Below, piece by piece: positions 37,488 to 54,893 of a stretch of 64,000 nucleotides of DNA. The stretch is from Leptospira sanjuanensis (GTDB taxonomy: Bacteria > Spirochaetota > Leptospiria > Leptospirales > Leptospiraceae): NCBI RefSeq assembly GCF_022267325.1, contig NZ_JAIZBG010000001.1, positions 2,454,001 to 2,518,000 on the forward strand, written 5' to 3'. Within the stretch, counting starts at the first letter, position 1. Each line of letters starts with the position of its first letter. Made by a program: the position numbers and the translations under genes. Under the pieces are notes generated by a model. It was given only the letters and a program-made list of their open reading frames with translations, was not told the origin of the DNA and searched no databases.

Positions 37488-38872
37488 GACGTTTAAAAGA
37501 TTTATATTTTTTGAATATTCTAAAACCCTATAGAACGATCGCGATTCTATTCGGAATTTCGGTAAGCGCTTCCGCGGTATTTTTATGCAAAGACTCCTCA
37601 CCGGTCCTATCGGTGGAGGAACGTTTTCCCGGTAAACCCTGGGCTAAACCCGTAGAAATATCGCAAGCCGTTCCAGGAATCGCGGGACTCACCGCCCAGG
37701 ATTGCGGAAACTGTCACAAGGATCACTTTGAAGAATGGAGAACGTCCACTCACGCGAATGCGTTCACCGATCTTCAGTTTCAATCCGAACTAACGAAGCC
37801 GAATTCTCCGCGCTGGCTTTGCCTGAACTGTCATATTCCTCTTTCCGGCCAAAGGAGCGAAATTACAACCCATCTCAAAAACGGGGACGTCTTACAGCCG
37901 ATCGCCATTTCCAATCCGAAATTTAATCCGACATGGGAAAAGGAAGGAGTGAGTTGCGGAAGTTGTCATTTAAAATCCGATCCGAACGGAAACACGATTC
38001 TCATCGGACCTACGGGCGCTTCTTTAGCTCCGCACCCGGTCGTAAAAAATCGAGAGGCCTTGCACGCCCGCTGTAACGATTGTCACAATCAGGATTACAG
38101 ACTCGATTCTTCTTTTGTTTGTTACTTCAAAACGGGGGAAGAATATCAGGAAAGCATACACGCGGAAAAAGATGACTGCGTTAGTTGTCACATGCCTTCG
38201 ATCGAACGTAAGATCGTCACGGATTCGTTCCCTCACACGAAACGGGATTCGCATCGTCATACATTTATAGGCGGCGGAGTTCCGAAGACGTTCGAACTTT
38301 TCGAACCGCAGTGGAGAGGAGGTTACAAATCCGGTTTGAAAATCGGAGGTTTGGAATGGTCGAAAAAAGATTTTACTTCCGGTAAAACCGGAGTTCGACT
38401 CGAATTGGAGAACCGTTTTGCGGGTCATTCCGTTCCGACGGGCGATCCGGAAAGACATCTTCTGATCGAGGCGATTTTGTTAAACGAAGTCGGTTCGGCG
38501 ATCGCAAAAGAAACCGTTCGGATCGGCCAAACTTGGGAATGGTATCCGGAAGCGAAACTCACGGCGGACAACCGGATTCGTTCGGGAGAAAAAAGGAAAA
38601 TCGAACTTCTCCTCAAGTTTGATCCGAACAAAAATGTTCGTTTCGGAATCGTTCGAATCAAACATGTTCGTTTAACAAAAGAGAATTCGGAACATATGAG
38701 AAAGAACGCAAAAAACTCCTCTCCGGAGATCGCCGCCAAGCTGAAAAGGATCGAATCGTTTTATCCGTTCGCGAATCTGTTCTACGAATCGAAAACCGAT
38801 CTGAACTCGGGAAAGACCGAACTTTCCTCCCGGGAAACTCTATTCCAACTTTCTAAACAAGGCAAACTGTGA
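37484..38872 (+). CDS. Pentaheme c-type cytochrome
   Basis: 462 residues from an ATG that overlaps the rhodanese stop. The hydrophobic segment at about 14-32 anchors or exports it. Five CxxCH haem sites are at about residues 74 (CGNCH), 113 (CLNCH), 158 (CGSCH), 197 (CNDCH) and 232 (CVSCH), in the cytochrome c554/NrfB-like arrangement. The C-terminal 200 residues lack haem sites but contain HSVPTGDPERHL, a block found in this multiheme group. It probably carries electrons in the periplasm. Haem-rich proteins are uncommon in leptospires, so its place beside arsS genes is notable. It overlaps the following gene by 4 nt. Confidence 0.85.
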   Translation: MRRLKDLYFLNILKPYRTIAILFGISVSASAVFLCKDSSPVLSVEERFPGKPWAKPVEISQAVPGIAGLTAQDCGNCHKDHFEEWRTSTHANAFTDLQFQSELTKPNSPRWLCLNCHIPLSGQRSEITTHLKNGDVLQPIAISNPKFNPTWEKEGVSCGSCHLKSDPNGNTILIGPTGASLAPHPVVKNREALHARCNDCHNQDYRLDSSFVCYFKTGEEYQESIHAEKDDCVSCHMPSIERKIVTDSFPHTKRDSHRHTFIGGGVPKTFELFEPQWRGGYKSGLKIGGLEWSKKDFTSGKTGVRLELENRFAGHSVPTGDPERHLLIEAILLNEVGSAIAKETVRIGQTWEWYPEAKLTADNRIRSGEKRKIELLLKFDPNKNVRFGIVRIKHVRLTKENSEHMRKNAKNSSPEIAAKLKRIESFYPFANLFYESKTDLNSGKTELSSRETLFQLSKQGKL

Positions 38873-39576
38873 GCTCACCGTCGGTCAGCGTCGTCATCCC
38901 CGCTCTCAACGAAGAAAAATCGATTCCGTTCGTTTTAAAGGATCTGCGTTCGATTCCGGGTCTGGACCTTCGCGAAATCATCGTGGTGGACAACGGTTCT
39001 ATCGACGATACGAAAAATGCCGCCGCTTCGAACGGCGCGGTGGTTTTACAGGAATTTCAAAGGGGATACGGAGCGGCGTGTTTGAAAGGTTTGGAAAGAA
39101 TTTTCAACTCTTCTTCTCTTCCCGATTTGATCGCGTTCGTCGACGCGGATTACTCGGACTCTCCGAGCGAACTGATTCTTTTAACGCAAGCCCTGCTCGA
39201 TCACAACGCGGATCTTGTGATCGGTTCGAGGGTTCTCGGAAATTCCCAAAAAGGTTCGTTGATGCCGGTTCAACGTTTCGGAAATCGTTTGGCAACCGCT
39301 CTCATTCGGATTTTATACGGGATGAAATTCACGGACCTCGGTCCTTTTCGAGTCATACGCTCGGATATTTTAAAAAAATTGAATATGCAGGATCGGAATT
39401 TCGGTTGGACTGTCGAAATGCAGATAAAGGCGGCAAAGTTGGGTTTGCGTTGTGTCGAAGTCCCCGTCAGTTATAAAAAAAGAATCGGAATTTCCAAAGT
39501 AAGCGGAACGATCTCCGGTTCCATCCGTGCCGGTTGGAAAATTCTGTATACGATCGGAAAACTGCACTCGAAATGA
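38869..39576 (+). CDS. Family 2 glycosyltransferase (dolichol-phosphate-mannose-synthase-like)
   Basis: 235 residues with a GTG start overlapping the cytochrome stop (GTGA). The GT-A fold signatures are clear: SVVIPALNEEKSIPFVL, EIIVVDNGSIDDT, QRGYGAACLKGLE and the metal-binding FVDADYSDSP, then TDLGPFRVIRSDIL. The design matches enzymes making polyprenyl-phosphate sugars. It would donate a sugar on a lipid carrier to the next gene product, a membrane glycosyltransferase. The C-terminus shows only a weak hydrophobic segment. It overlaps the next gene by 4 nt. Confidence 0.88.
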   Translation: MSSPSVSVVIPALNEEKSIPFVLKDLRSIPGLDLREIIVVDNGSIDDTKNAAASNGAVVLQEFQRGYGAACLKGLERIFNSSSLPDLIAFVDADYSDSPSELILLTQALLDHNADLVIGSRVLGNSQKGSLMPVQRFGNRLATALIRILYGMKFTDLGPFRVIRSDILKKLNMQDRNFGWTVEMQIKAAKLGLRCVEVPVSYKKRIGISKVSGTISGSIRAGWKILYTIGKLHSK

Positions 39577-40991
39577 ACTTCGAATTCGTTCGAGCGGGAA
39601 GCCTTCGTTTTTTTCCGATTCTTTCTTTTGTTCCCATCCTTTGGTTTCAATATTTCGAAGAACGTTCTCATTTTTTTCTTCTTCTGACCGCGGCCCTTCC
39701 CGCGTTCATCTCGTATGCTTGGATTTTAGTTCGGGATCGCGATCGGAAATCTTTGCGCTTTTGGTTCGCCTTCGGTCTGATTTTACGAATCGCATTTATG
39801 TTTTCCGATCCGATTCTTTCCGAAGACGCGTATCGTTTTTTATGGGACGGGCTTTTGATCCAAGAAGGCGTTTCTCCCTTCGCTTTTTTACCGAAAGAAT
39901 TTCCGATCGAAGCCCTATCGCCGCAGGCCCGAAAACTCGCCGTCGAACTTCTGCAGTCGATGAATTCTCCCCAATTCTATTCGGTTTATCCGCCGATCCT
40001 GCAATTTTTCTTTTTTCTTTCCGCAAAGGCAATGTTCGTTTTCGCAAACGTGAAAGCGGGAATTCTTTTTTGGAAAACGATCCTTTTGTTAAGCGAATTC
40101 GGAGTTTTTTGGCTTCTTTATAAGATTCTAATAAACTACAAAATCGCTTCGGAAAAAATCCTGATCTATTGGCTGAATCCTCTCGTCCTTGTGGAAATTA
40201 CCGGCAACGCGCATCCCGAATCGATCCTCGTTTTCTTTTTTGCGGGAACGCTGCATTTATTTGTGCGCTGGCAAAACGAAAATCGCATCCGGGATCTATT
40301 TTCTGCGAGCGCCTTTTTTCTCTGCGGAATTCTCACCAAAATCACGCCGCTGATTCTGGTTCCGTTTTTGTTTTTTTCCATCGCGAACGGAAAACGCTCT
40401 TTTCTGCGTCGACAGGGACTTTGGATTTCGGGAACCGCAATTGCGGTTTTTGTCGCTCTTGCTTGGATCGGATTTTCCTTTTTTCCGGAACTGATCCGAA
40501 AACAAAAAACGTCGGGGCTCGGAGTTTTCTTTCAGCTATTCGAATTCAACGGAAGCGTGTATTACGTTTTACGGGAATTTCTGCGCTGGATCGGAGAGAA
40601 TTTTTACGCGGCCGGAAAAATCTGCGGAGCGTCCACGTTAGTCGCAATCTCCCTATTCTCCTTTTGGAAACGAAATGAAGAAGGTCCACAAAACGTCTTT
40701 CGAACCGCGGAATCCGTCTATTTGATCTTTCTGATTTTCTCGACCACGGTACATCCTTGGTATATTCTCCCGTTAATCGTTTGTTCGATTTTTTCCGGGA
40801 ACATCTATCCGATCGTCTGGTCCTGTTTGATCTTCGTCTCCTATTCCGCCTATTCTGTGTTTCCGTATAAGGATTCCTTTTTTTGGCTCTCTTTTGAATA
40901 CGGAATTCTATTCCTTTTTTTGCATATGGATATATACGAGAAGTATCGAAGAGGGACGCGTCATTCGCACGGAACTAAGCGACCTTTGTAA
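39573..40991 (+). CDS. Polytopic membrane glycosyltransferase (GT-C type)
   Basis: 472 residues from an ATG overlapping the previous stop (ATGA); a TTG at 39534 is an inferior start. At least nine hydrophobic helices are visible. The early loop FSDPILSEDAYRFLWDGLLI, with the D/E-x-D-type acidic motif, is typical of GT-C enzymes that use polyprenyl-phosphate sugars. Later blocks YWLNPLVLVEITGNAHPESI and CGILTKITPLILVP match mannosyltransferase-like families. It presumably adds a sugar, supplied by the adjacent family 2 enzyme, to a periplasmic acceptor. A terminator overlaps its stop codon. Confidence 0.82.
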   Translation: MNFEFVRAGSLRFFPILSFVPILWFQYFEERSHFFLLLTAALPAFISYAWILVRDRDRKSLRFWFAFGLILRIAFMFSDPILSEDAYRFLWDGLLIQEGVSPFAFLPKEFPIEALSPQARKLAVELLQSMNSPQFYSVYPPILQFFFFLSAKAMFVFANVKAGILFWKTILLLSEFGVFWLLYKILINYKIASEKILIYWLNPLVLVEITGNAHPESILVFFFAGTLHLFVRWQNENRIRDLFSASAFFLCGILTKITPLILVPFLFFSIANGKRSFLRRQGLWISGTAIAVFVALAWIGFSFFPELIRKQKTSGLGVFFQLFEFNGSVYYVLREFLRWIGENFYAAGKICGASTLVAISLFSFWKRNEEGPQNVFRTAESVYLIFLIFSTTVHPWYILPLIVCSIFSGNIYPIVWSCLIFVSYSAYSVFPYKDSFFWLSFEYGILFLFLHMDIYEKYRRGTRHSHGTKRPL

Positions 40992-41013
40992 GAATCGAAA
41001 GGGTCCGTTTTTT
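40981..41013 (+). terminator. Terminator at the end of the rhodanese-cytochrome-glycosyltransferase operon
   Basis: GACCTTT and AAAGGGTC pair with one bulged base, and six T follow. The stem starts before the stop codon of the membrane glycosyltransferase. Confidence 0.5.
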
Positions 41014-41125
41014 CATTTCTTTTCTCGAAGCGCCCGGCTTCTTCCTTGTTTAAAAAAACCTTTCATCTTTGACCCAAACGAGCTTTCCTGTCCATATCGC
41101 CTTTTTTTAGAGATCCGCAGCAAAC

Positions 41126-44428
<3,303 letters not shown>

Positions 44429-44497
44429 GTTCGTTCGAAAGGAAAGAAGGATCAGAATAAAGGCGATGAATCGTTTTCATCCAGAATCGGATTCTTG

Positions 44498-44512
44498 TTT
44501 GAGTTCCTACAG
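44498..44512. repeat. Copy of the GAGTTCC intergenic motif
   Basis: TTTGAGTTCCTACAG in the gap between the RND pump and the toxin-antitoxin genes; one more variant copy of the recurring intergenic motif. Confidence 0.55.
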
Positions 44513-44600
44513 TTTAGAATCAGAGAAACGTTTTCGTGGACGGCGAAAATAGGACCGACAAACTTCTTTTTCTCTTTTTATTCACTGAGAAAAAAAGCTC

Positions 44601-44629
44601 TTGATCTTAAATCCTTACAGAGTCATATT
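44601..44629 (+). promoter_or_regulatory. Candidate toxin-antitoxin promoter
   Basis: TTGATC (44601-44606), 17-nt spacer, CATATT (44624-44629). Transcription would begin at or next to the antitoxin ATG at 44638, giving an almost leaderless message; no well-placed Shine-Dalgarno is present. Confidence 0.35.
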
Positions 44630-44637
44630 CTGGAAGT

Positions 44638-44853
44638 ATGATTTCTCATCCTCAATACATCACCGATGAAAAAGGAAAAAAACTTTCGGTCGTTCTATCC
44701 ATGCAGGAATACAAAAAGATTCTCGAAAACCTGCAAGAACTTGAGGACATTCGTTTGTACGACGAGGTAAAAGCGAAACGGGAAAAATCGATTCCTCTTC
44801 AGGAATTCTTAAAGGCAAGATCGGGCAAAAAGAACAAAAGACGACATGTCTGA
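44638..44853 (+). CDS. Antitoxin of a RelE-type toxin-antitoxin pair
   Basis: 71 residues. The start YITDEKGKKLSVVLSMQEYKKILENLQELED matches Phd/YefM- or RelB-like antitoxins: an N-terminal beta strand plus helices for DNA binding, then a charged tail that wraps the toxin (KSIPLQEFLKARSGKKNKRR). It should neutralise the downstream toxin and repress its own promoter. It overlaps the toxin gene by 8 nt, the usual antitoxin-first order. Confidence 0.82.
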   Translation: MISHPQYITDEKGKKLSVVLSMQEYKKILENLQELEDIRLYDEVKAKREKSIPLQEFLKARSGKKNKRRHV

Positions 44854-45106
44854 GTATTCAGTCCTTCTCACTACATCCGCCGTAAAACGACTCGAAAAAC
44901 TTCCCGAATCAGTTGCAGATTCTCTGATCCAAATCATTCAAGGACTCGCCAAAAATCCGAGACCCGTCGGGGCCAAAAAATTAAAAGGAAGAACGGGATT
45001 TCGAATCCGAAAAGGTGATTATAGAATTCTTTACGATATCGTGGATAAACGACTGATCGTGCATGTAATTGCAATCGGTCACAGGAAAGACATTTACGAG
45101 AAGTGA
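44846..45106 (+). CDS. RelE/ParE-family toxin
   Basis: 86 residues. SVLLTTSAVKRLEKLPESVAD, followed by KNPRPVGAKKLKGRTGFRIRKGDYRILYDI and VIAIGHRKDIYEK, is the RelE pattern of a ribosome-dependent mRNA interferase. The basic residues in KLKGRTGFRIRKGDYR and the terminal H-R-K-D-Y region are those used to bind and cut mRNA. The gene is complete and overlaps its antitoxin by 8 nt. Confidence 0.9.
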   Translation: MSEYSVLLTTSAVKRLEKLPESVADSLIQIIQGLAKNPRPVGAKKLKGRTGFRIRKGDYRILYDIVDKRLIVHVIAIGHRKDIYEK

Positions 45107-45118
45107 AATCCCGTCCAA

Positions 45119-45130
45119 TGTAGGAACTCC
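45119..45130. repeat. Copy of the GGAACTCC intergenic motif
   Basis: TGTAGGAACTCC just after the toxin gene; reverse-orientation variant of the recurring intergenic motif. Confidence 0.5.
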
Positions 45131-45223
45131 TTCGAATAAAACCTCTCAAAAAAAAGAGTTTTCCCCCATCTTTCCCCCTTCAGGATAGTTCCACAGGGGA
45201 CATAGTCCCGTTCGGAGACTTCG

Positions 45224-46798
<1,575 letters not shown>

Positions 46799-46845
46799 AA
46801 TTCTTTTCGAAAACCCTTCCTGCGGTTAGAATGGTCTGAAGCAGT

Positions 46846-48027
46846 ATGAAACTCTCAGTGACCGCAAACCGCACCGAAGAACTCGTTCGTTACAGAAGAC
46901 AAATCCACAAACATCCGGAACTCCGCTATGAGGAGAATCAAACCGCGAGTTTCGTGATCGATCACTTAAAACGACTCGGCCTTACGTTTCAGGATAAAAT
47001 CGCGAAAACCGGAGTTGTCTCGCTGATCGATTCCGGCAAACCGGGAAAGACGCTTCTCGTGCGCGCCGATATGGACGCCCTTCCCATCTTTGAAGAATCC
47101 CAGAAAGAATACAAATCCGTTCACGACGGTGTGATGCACGCCTGCGGTCACGACGCGCACACTTCGATCCTCATGGGCCTCGCAACCGAAATCAAGGAGG
47201 ATATCCGTTCGATTCTCCCCAAGGGAAAAGTTTTACTCGTGTTCCAACCCGCGGAAGAAGGCGGCCAAGGCGCGGACAAAATGATCGAGGAAGGTATATT
47301 AGAAAAATATAACGTAGATGCGGCCCTCGCCCTGCACGTATGGAATCACATTCCGGTCGGAAAGGTCGGAGTCGTGGACGGACCGATGATGGCCGCTGTC
47401 GACGAGTTTACGATCCGCATCTCCGGCATCAGCGGTCACGGAGCGATGCCTCAACACACGGTGGACCCGATCGTAGTCGGCGCACAAATCGTGAACGCGC
47501 TTCAAACGATCGTTTCCAGGAATACGGACCCGTTGGACTCCTGTGTCGTTACGGTGGGAAGTTTTCACGCGGGAAACGCGTTTAACGTGATTCCCGAAAC
47601 CGCCGAACTCAAAGGCACCGTGAGAACGTATTCCAAAAAGATGTTCGAAGAGGTTCCGGGCAAACTCGAACGGGTCGTAAACGGAATCGCGTCCGCGCTC
47701 GGCGCCAAAGCGGAGATTCATTACGAACGAACCAATCAACCAACGATCAACGAACCGTTTATGGCGAACGTCGTACGCAAAGCCTCTCTGAACATTCTCG
47801 GACCGGGAAGCGTGACGGAAGAAAACACGAAGTCCATGGGTGGAGAGGATTTCTCCGCGTTTTTGATGAAAGTACCCGGTTGTTATTTCTTTGTGGGTTC
47901 GATGAACGAAGCAAAAGGTCTCGTGCATCCGCATCACAGCTCCAAGTTCGATATCGACGAGGACTCTCTTTCGATCGGACTCAGCGTTCTAAAGGAAGCG
48001 ATCCGAATCTATTTGGAAGAAAACTGA
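46846..48027 (+). CDS. M20-family amidohydrolase
   Basis: 393 residues, typical length. Metal ligands are in [23 protein letters not shown] and [15 protein letters not shown], and the lid-domain block is [18 protein letters not shown]. The C-terminal [21 protein letters not shown] completes the pattern of M20D peptidases (IAA-amino-acid or N-acyl-amino-acid hydrolases, HipO/AbgB-like). It would hydrolyse N-acylated amino acids in the cytoplasm. It starts 48 nt after the ThyX-like gene, so it may share its promoter. It converges on the SpoIIE phosphatase gene. Confidence 0.9.
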   Translation: MKLSVTANRTEELVRYRRQIHKHPELRYEENQTASFVIDHLKRLGLTFQDKIAKTGVVSLIDSGKPGKTLLVRADMDALPIFEESQKEYKSVHDGVMHACGHDAHTSILMGLATEIKEDIRSILPKGKVLLVFQPAEEGGQGADKMIEEGILEKYNVDAALALHVWNHIPVGKVGVVDGPMMAAVDEFTIRISGISGHGAMPQHTVDPIVVGAQIVNALQTIVSRNTDPLDSCVVTVGSFHAGNAFNVIPETAELKGTVRTYSKKMFEEVPGKLERVVNGIASALGAKAEIHYERTNQPTINEPFMANVVRKASLNILGPGSVTEENTKSMGGEDFSAFLMKVPGCYFFVGSMNEAKGLVHPHHSSKFDIDEDSLSIGLSVLKEAIRIYLEEN

Positions 48028-48082
48028 AATTCTAAGAGTGAGTATAATTTAAACCGACACGGCTCGAATATCGTTTCGTAAA

Positions 48083-50719
48083 TCAGATTTCGGTTTCGAG
48101 CGAATTCTTGACCTGAATCGCCTTGGCGTTGCGCGGATCCAATACGAGGGCTTTTTTCACGTACGCAATTGCGCGATCCTGAATATTCATTATTTTGTAT
48201 ATATCGGCGAGATTGATCAGATTTCGGATGTATCGAGGATCGGCGGCAAAAGCCCTTTCTCCGGTCTCTGCGGCCTTTTGATAATACTTCAGCATTTTGT
48301 AGCAAAGGGAGATATGATAGAGAAATTCGGCCGATTCCGGATTTTCGGATAAAAGAGTTTCCCAATATCCGACAGACTTTGCGTAATCCTTTTCTTTGAG
48401 ATAATATCTTCCGAGGATTTTTAAAACGGTTTCGCCTTTCGGATTGAGTTCGAGCGCTTGTTCCAAAAGATCCAAACCTTCCCGAACCCGGTTATTTTGC
48501 AAAAAGGAAGTTCCCCGTTTCAATACGTCCTCGTAAGAACGGGATAGAAACGAATCCGCGGTAGCGGCGGTCCCGTTTTTCCCCGGATGATACGTGATCT
48601 TTAAAAGCGTCAGGTCGTCGACAAGACCGCCGAACTTTAAAATTCGATCATATACTTCCCGAAGATCTGCGTATCCTTCCTCCACTCTTTTTAAGAATTG
48701 ATTCTGATCCTCGTTGATGATACGGTCCTCTTCGTTTCCGATCAGAAGATCGTCCCTTCCGTCAGAACCGATCACGATCGTATCTCCCGGAAGCATTTGA
48801 AAATTCTTGATAACGAGATGTTGTTCGTTTTCCGGAATACCGATTTTCCGAAGGGTCAACTCCTCTTCGATATAGGAAGCGACACCGTCCCGATACAAAA
48901 CCGTCCAAGGATGTTCCGCGTTGATATAATACAAAAGTCCTGTCGCCTCTTCCACCAAACCGAGAACGATGGAGATATACATGGAACCGTCGAACGATTC
49001 GAAAATTTTCTGAAGCTCCAGAAAGGCTTCTTCCAGCCACTTCTCGGGATTTTTATCCTGTTGTGAAGGAATCCCCGCACGGGTTAAAATCGTATTGAAT
49101 ACGGTTCCCATTACGAGCGCTCCTCCCGCTCCCTGAATGGATTTTCCCATCGCGTCCCCGTTCACAAAGACGACGTATTTCTTGCCCCGAAGTTCCACGT
49201 TACCCGAAATCAAAATGTCTCCGCCGATCTCGTACGTCTTATTCTTAAACTCGAAGGATTTCTTTTGTTTCGTATAAAATTCGGTTTTTATAATATCGCT
49301 CGTGTTCCGGTTCGAAGACAGGGGATTGATGAGCAAAGAAGTCAAAAAGTAATCCGCGTCCTGCTGAACTTTCAGGCGGTTGACCTGTTCCAAGGAAAGT
49401 TTTAATTCTTCCGTTCTTTGTTCGACCTTCTTTTCCAAACTTTCGTTGAGCTCCTCGACTTCTTCGTTCAAACGAACGAATTTGTTCGCGAGAATCGTCG
49501 CGATGCTCAAGATAAAAAATAGAAACGCATAACCTAGGATTCTCGGAAATACGATGACGTTTCTGGCTCCGAGCGTGTCTAAAACGACGGCGAACACCGT
49601 GATCAAAACGCCGCCTAAAATATAAAGAGCGTCCCGGTCCTTTTGAATCATACGGCGGATAAGATAATACAGAACCATCCCCACATACAGAATCCATCCG
49701 TATTGAACCACGTGTTTGTTCAGAAGATTGTAATGAATCACGTTGTTCGAGACGAAATAAAAGAGCGTAAAACAGACGTAGGACACGTCGAGAACGTTCA
49801 GCAGTAAATTCCGCGAAAACTTAAAATAAGCGCGTATAAAGTTCGCAAAGATCGGAACTAAGACCGTCAGAATGATATATTCCGACTTTTTCATATAGAT
49901 AAACTCGATTCCGAGGTCGTATTTGACCTGATTTCTGCAGAATTGATAAACGACCAAAAGAAGAGTAAACAAACCGTAGTATAGATTCTCCTTATCGGTT
50001 CGGCGCCTCACGTAGAGAAACAGAAAATAACCGCCCACGGTGAGATAAATCATCAATAAGAAAATCTTAATGTATTCAGAACGCAGAAGTTCCTTCTGAA
50101 CGAGGGAAGCGTCGCCGATCGCGGTCCGGTCCTGCTCGATTCCCACCTCGTATCGAAAGAATTTTTTGACTCGGATCACGAGAATGTTCGGTTTTCCTTT
50201 GCGAATCAGTTCGTTCGGAATCGAATAGATCCGAATCTTATCGTATGCCTGAGGCAAAACCGAATTCATATCTCCCGTTTCGCCGATCAAAACTCCGTTG
50301 AGATACGCCTTGTCCTTATCCGTGATCATTCCCAAACGAACCGCGATCGCGGCCGCTTTCCATTCTTTCGGGGCGATGAATTTCTTAACGATGGTTACGT
50401 TTTGAAGAGACTCGTTCGGAAGTTTATAAACACCGGGAGGTGTATACCGCAAAAAAGGAATCTTGTCAAAGTCCTTCTTTCCTTCCAGGTACGAACGCGA
50501 AAAAGACACGGGATCGATCGACTCGAGCGCGATCTCCCAGTTGTGTTCTTTGGAAGAATCTAAACTGACGATTCCGTCGAACGAGGGGATGGTTTGGATC
50601 GATTCCGAAGCGAGGGAAATTGTAATAAGGAAAGAAAACAGAATGGAAAGGAGATAAAAATACAATTTTCCTGGAACCTCAAGAAACGATACAACTAACG
50701 TTTCTCGCGGTTTCGACAA
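48083..50719 (-). CDS. 7TM-SpoIIE phosphatase with C-terminal TPR repeats
   Basis: 878 residues. A signal-anchor helix (about 18-38) is followed by a periplasmic 7TMR-DISM-type sensory domain (about 50-210), seven membrane helices (about 215-410) and a coiled coil rich in Glu/Lys (about 415-460). The PP2C-like SpoIIE domain (about 470-695) has GNVELRGKKYVVFVNGDAMG and DTIVIGSDGRDDLLIG. Then come TPR-like repeats (about 710-878). It would dephosphorylate an anti-anti-sigma factor in response to an outside signal. Leptospires carry many such 7TM-SpoIIE proteins. The start ATG lies in an AT-rich leader; no partner anti-sigma gene is adjacent. Confidence 0.88.
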   Translation of the reverse strand: MSKPRETLVVSFLEVPGKLYFYLLSILFSFLITISLASESIQTIPSFDGIVSLDSSKEHNWEIALESIDPVSFSRSYLEGKKDFDKIPFLRYTPPGVYKLPNESLQNVTIVKKFIAPKEWKAAAIAVRLGMITDKDKAYLNGVLIGETGDMNSVLPQAYDKIRIYSIPNELIRKGKPNILVIRVKKFFRYEVGIEQDRTAIGDASLVQKELLRSEYIKIFLLMIYLTVGGYFLFLYVRRRTDKENLYYGLFTLLLVVYQFCRNQVKYDLGIEFIYMKKSEYIILTVLVPIFANFIRAYFKFSRNLLLNVLDVSYVCFTLFYFVSNNVIHYNLLNKHVVQYGWILYVGMVLYYLIRRMIQKDRDALYILGGVLITVFAVVLDTLGARNVIVFPRILGYAFLFFILSIATILANKFVRLNEEVEELNESLEKKVEQRTEELKLSLEQVNRLKVQQDADYFLTSLLINPLSSNRNTSDIIKTEFYTKQKKSFEFKNKTYEIGGDILISGNVELRGKKYVVFVNGDAMGKSIQGAGGALVMGTVFNTILTRAGIPSQQDKNPEKWLEEAFLELQKIFESFDGSMYISIVLGLVEEATGLLYYINAEHPWTVLYRDGVASYIEEELTLRKIGIPENEQHLVIKNFQMLPGDTIVIGSDGRDDLLIGNEEDRIINEDQNQFLKRVEEGYADLREVYDRILKFGGLVDDLTLLKITYHPGKNGTAATADSFLSRSYEDVLKRGTSFLQNNRVREGLDLLEQALELNPKGETVLKILGRYYLKEKDYAKSVGYWETLLSENPESAEFLYHISLCYKMLKYYQKAAETGERAFAADPRYIRNLINLADIYKIMNIQDRAIAYVKKALVLDPRNAKAIQVKNSLETEI

Positions 50720-50825
50720 GGAAAAAAATAGTTTTTTAAGAAAGATCGTTGTCGTTTAATAAAAAAGGAATTCCACTTCCGCCGTATTTAGAACGATCGA
50801 AACGTAAAACTTGCGTTCAACGGGA

Positions 50826-52114
<1,289 letters not shown>

Positions 52115-52118
<4 letters not shown>

Positions 52119-53146
52119 TTGGAAAACCCTTTTACTAATTGGACGGAAGTTTCGAACAGTTTGTCCGTGTCCTGTTCCTTCATACAACGAAAATGTCCTT
52201 CGGGACAAACCCTTCCTCCGTGAATTCCGCAAGGACGGCAATACAATCCTTGGATCTCGGAGATATAGGAAGAATCCGAAAGCGGAGTATAACCGAAATC
52301 GGGCACGGTGGCACCAAAGACGGCTAACGTGGGAATGTTGAACGCGGAGGCGAAGTGGATCGGGGATGAATCGTTGCTGACCATCAAAGCCGCTTTGGAT
52401 ACGAGAAAGGACAGCTCGGGGAGATTGGTTTTCCCGGCAAGATTGATCGCGTAACCGGCTCCCACTTCTTCGCAGAGTTCCACGTCGGCTTTGGAACCGA
52501 TGAGTACGACCTTCTTACCGGTTTCTTTTGCGAGACGTTCCCCTAAGACGCGGAACTTGGGAGCGGGCATACGTTTGGTTTCCCAGACGGAGCTTGGAGC
52601 GAGCAACACGAAGTTTCCCGGCTCGAGTCCGTTCTCTTTCATCAACACCCGCACGCGAAACACGGATTCTTCCTTCCAAAACAGTTCGGGGCGTTTCGGA
52701 ATTTTGGAAACTTCCTCCTTGTCGTATAACAAAGAGAAGAGTTTTTCCGCCTCGTGCATTCCGCGGATCGGTCTCGGAATTTTTTTAGTGAGTAAAAAGG
52801 AAAATCCGGCGGACTCGTAACCGATTCTTACCTTGGCTCCGCTCGCAAATCCGATCAGAGTGGATCGAAAGGAAAAATGAGGCAGAAGACAAAGCGTATA
52901 ACGTTCCTTCCTCAATCCGAACAGAAAGGAAAAGAATTTCCAAAAGGATTTCTTAAATTCCTTTTTATCGAGAGGAATCAATCGATCGATATGAGGATTC
53001 GCCTCAAGCACCGCCTCGGTTCCCTTGTTGACGAGTACCGTCAGATGGGAATTCGGATATTTTTTTTTCACTTCCCGAAAGAAGGAAGTCGTTAAAATCA
53101 GATCGCCCAAGAACGCGGTCTGAATCAGCAATATTTTTTCATTCAC
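52115..53146 (-). CDS. Glycosyltransferase family 9 (heptosyltransferase-like)
   Basis: 343 residues. The start LLIQTAFLGDLILTTSFFRE is the family 9 (WaaC/WaaF-like) N-terminus and VLLAPSSVWETKRMPAPKF is the ADP-heptose-binding loop. The C-terminal block VSNDSSPIHFASAFNIPTLAVFG, with the conserved DSSP/H, is present. A cysteine-rich end (GLYCRPCGIHGGRVCPEGHF) is common in this family and may bind metal. It would add a heptose or related sugar to the lipopolysaccharide core at the cytoplasmic face of the inner membrane. It overlaps the aminopeptidase gene by 4 nt and lies 14 nt from the thiolase-like gene. Confidence 0.9.
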
Positions 53147-53153
53147 CGTTAAG

Positions 53154-54279
<1,126 letters not shown>

Positions 54280-54295
54280 GGAAGTCTATGTTTTC

Positions 54296-54334
<39 letters not shown>

Positions 54335-54425
54335 GCGTGCAAGACGACTTTTCATCCTCGTCTACAAACTATCCTTGCAAAATTAGGAATGATTTTTATA
54401 CTGAATGGATACAAGGGGGAATACG

Positions 54426-54889
<464 letters not shown>

Positions 54890-54893
<4 letters not shown>

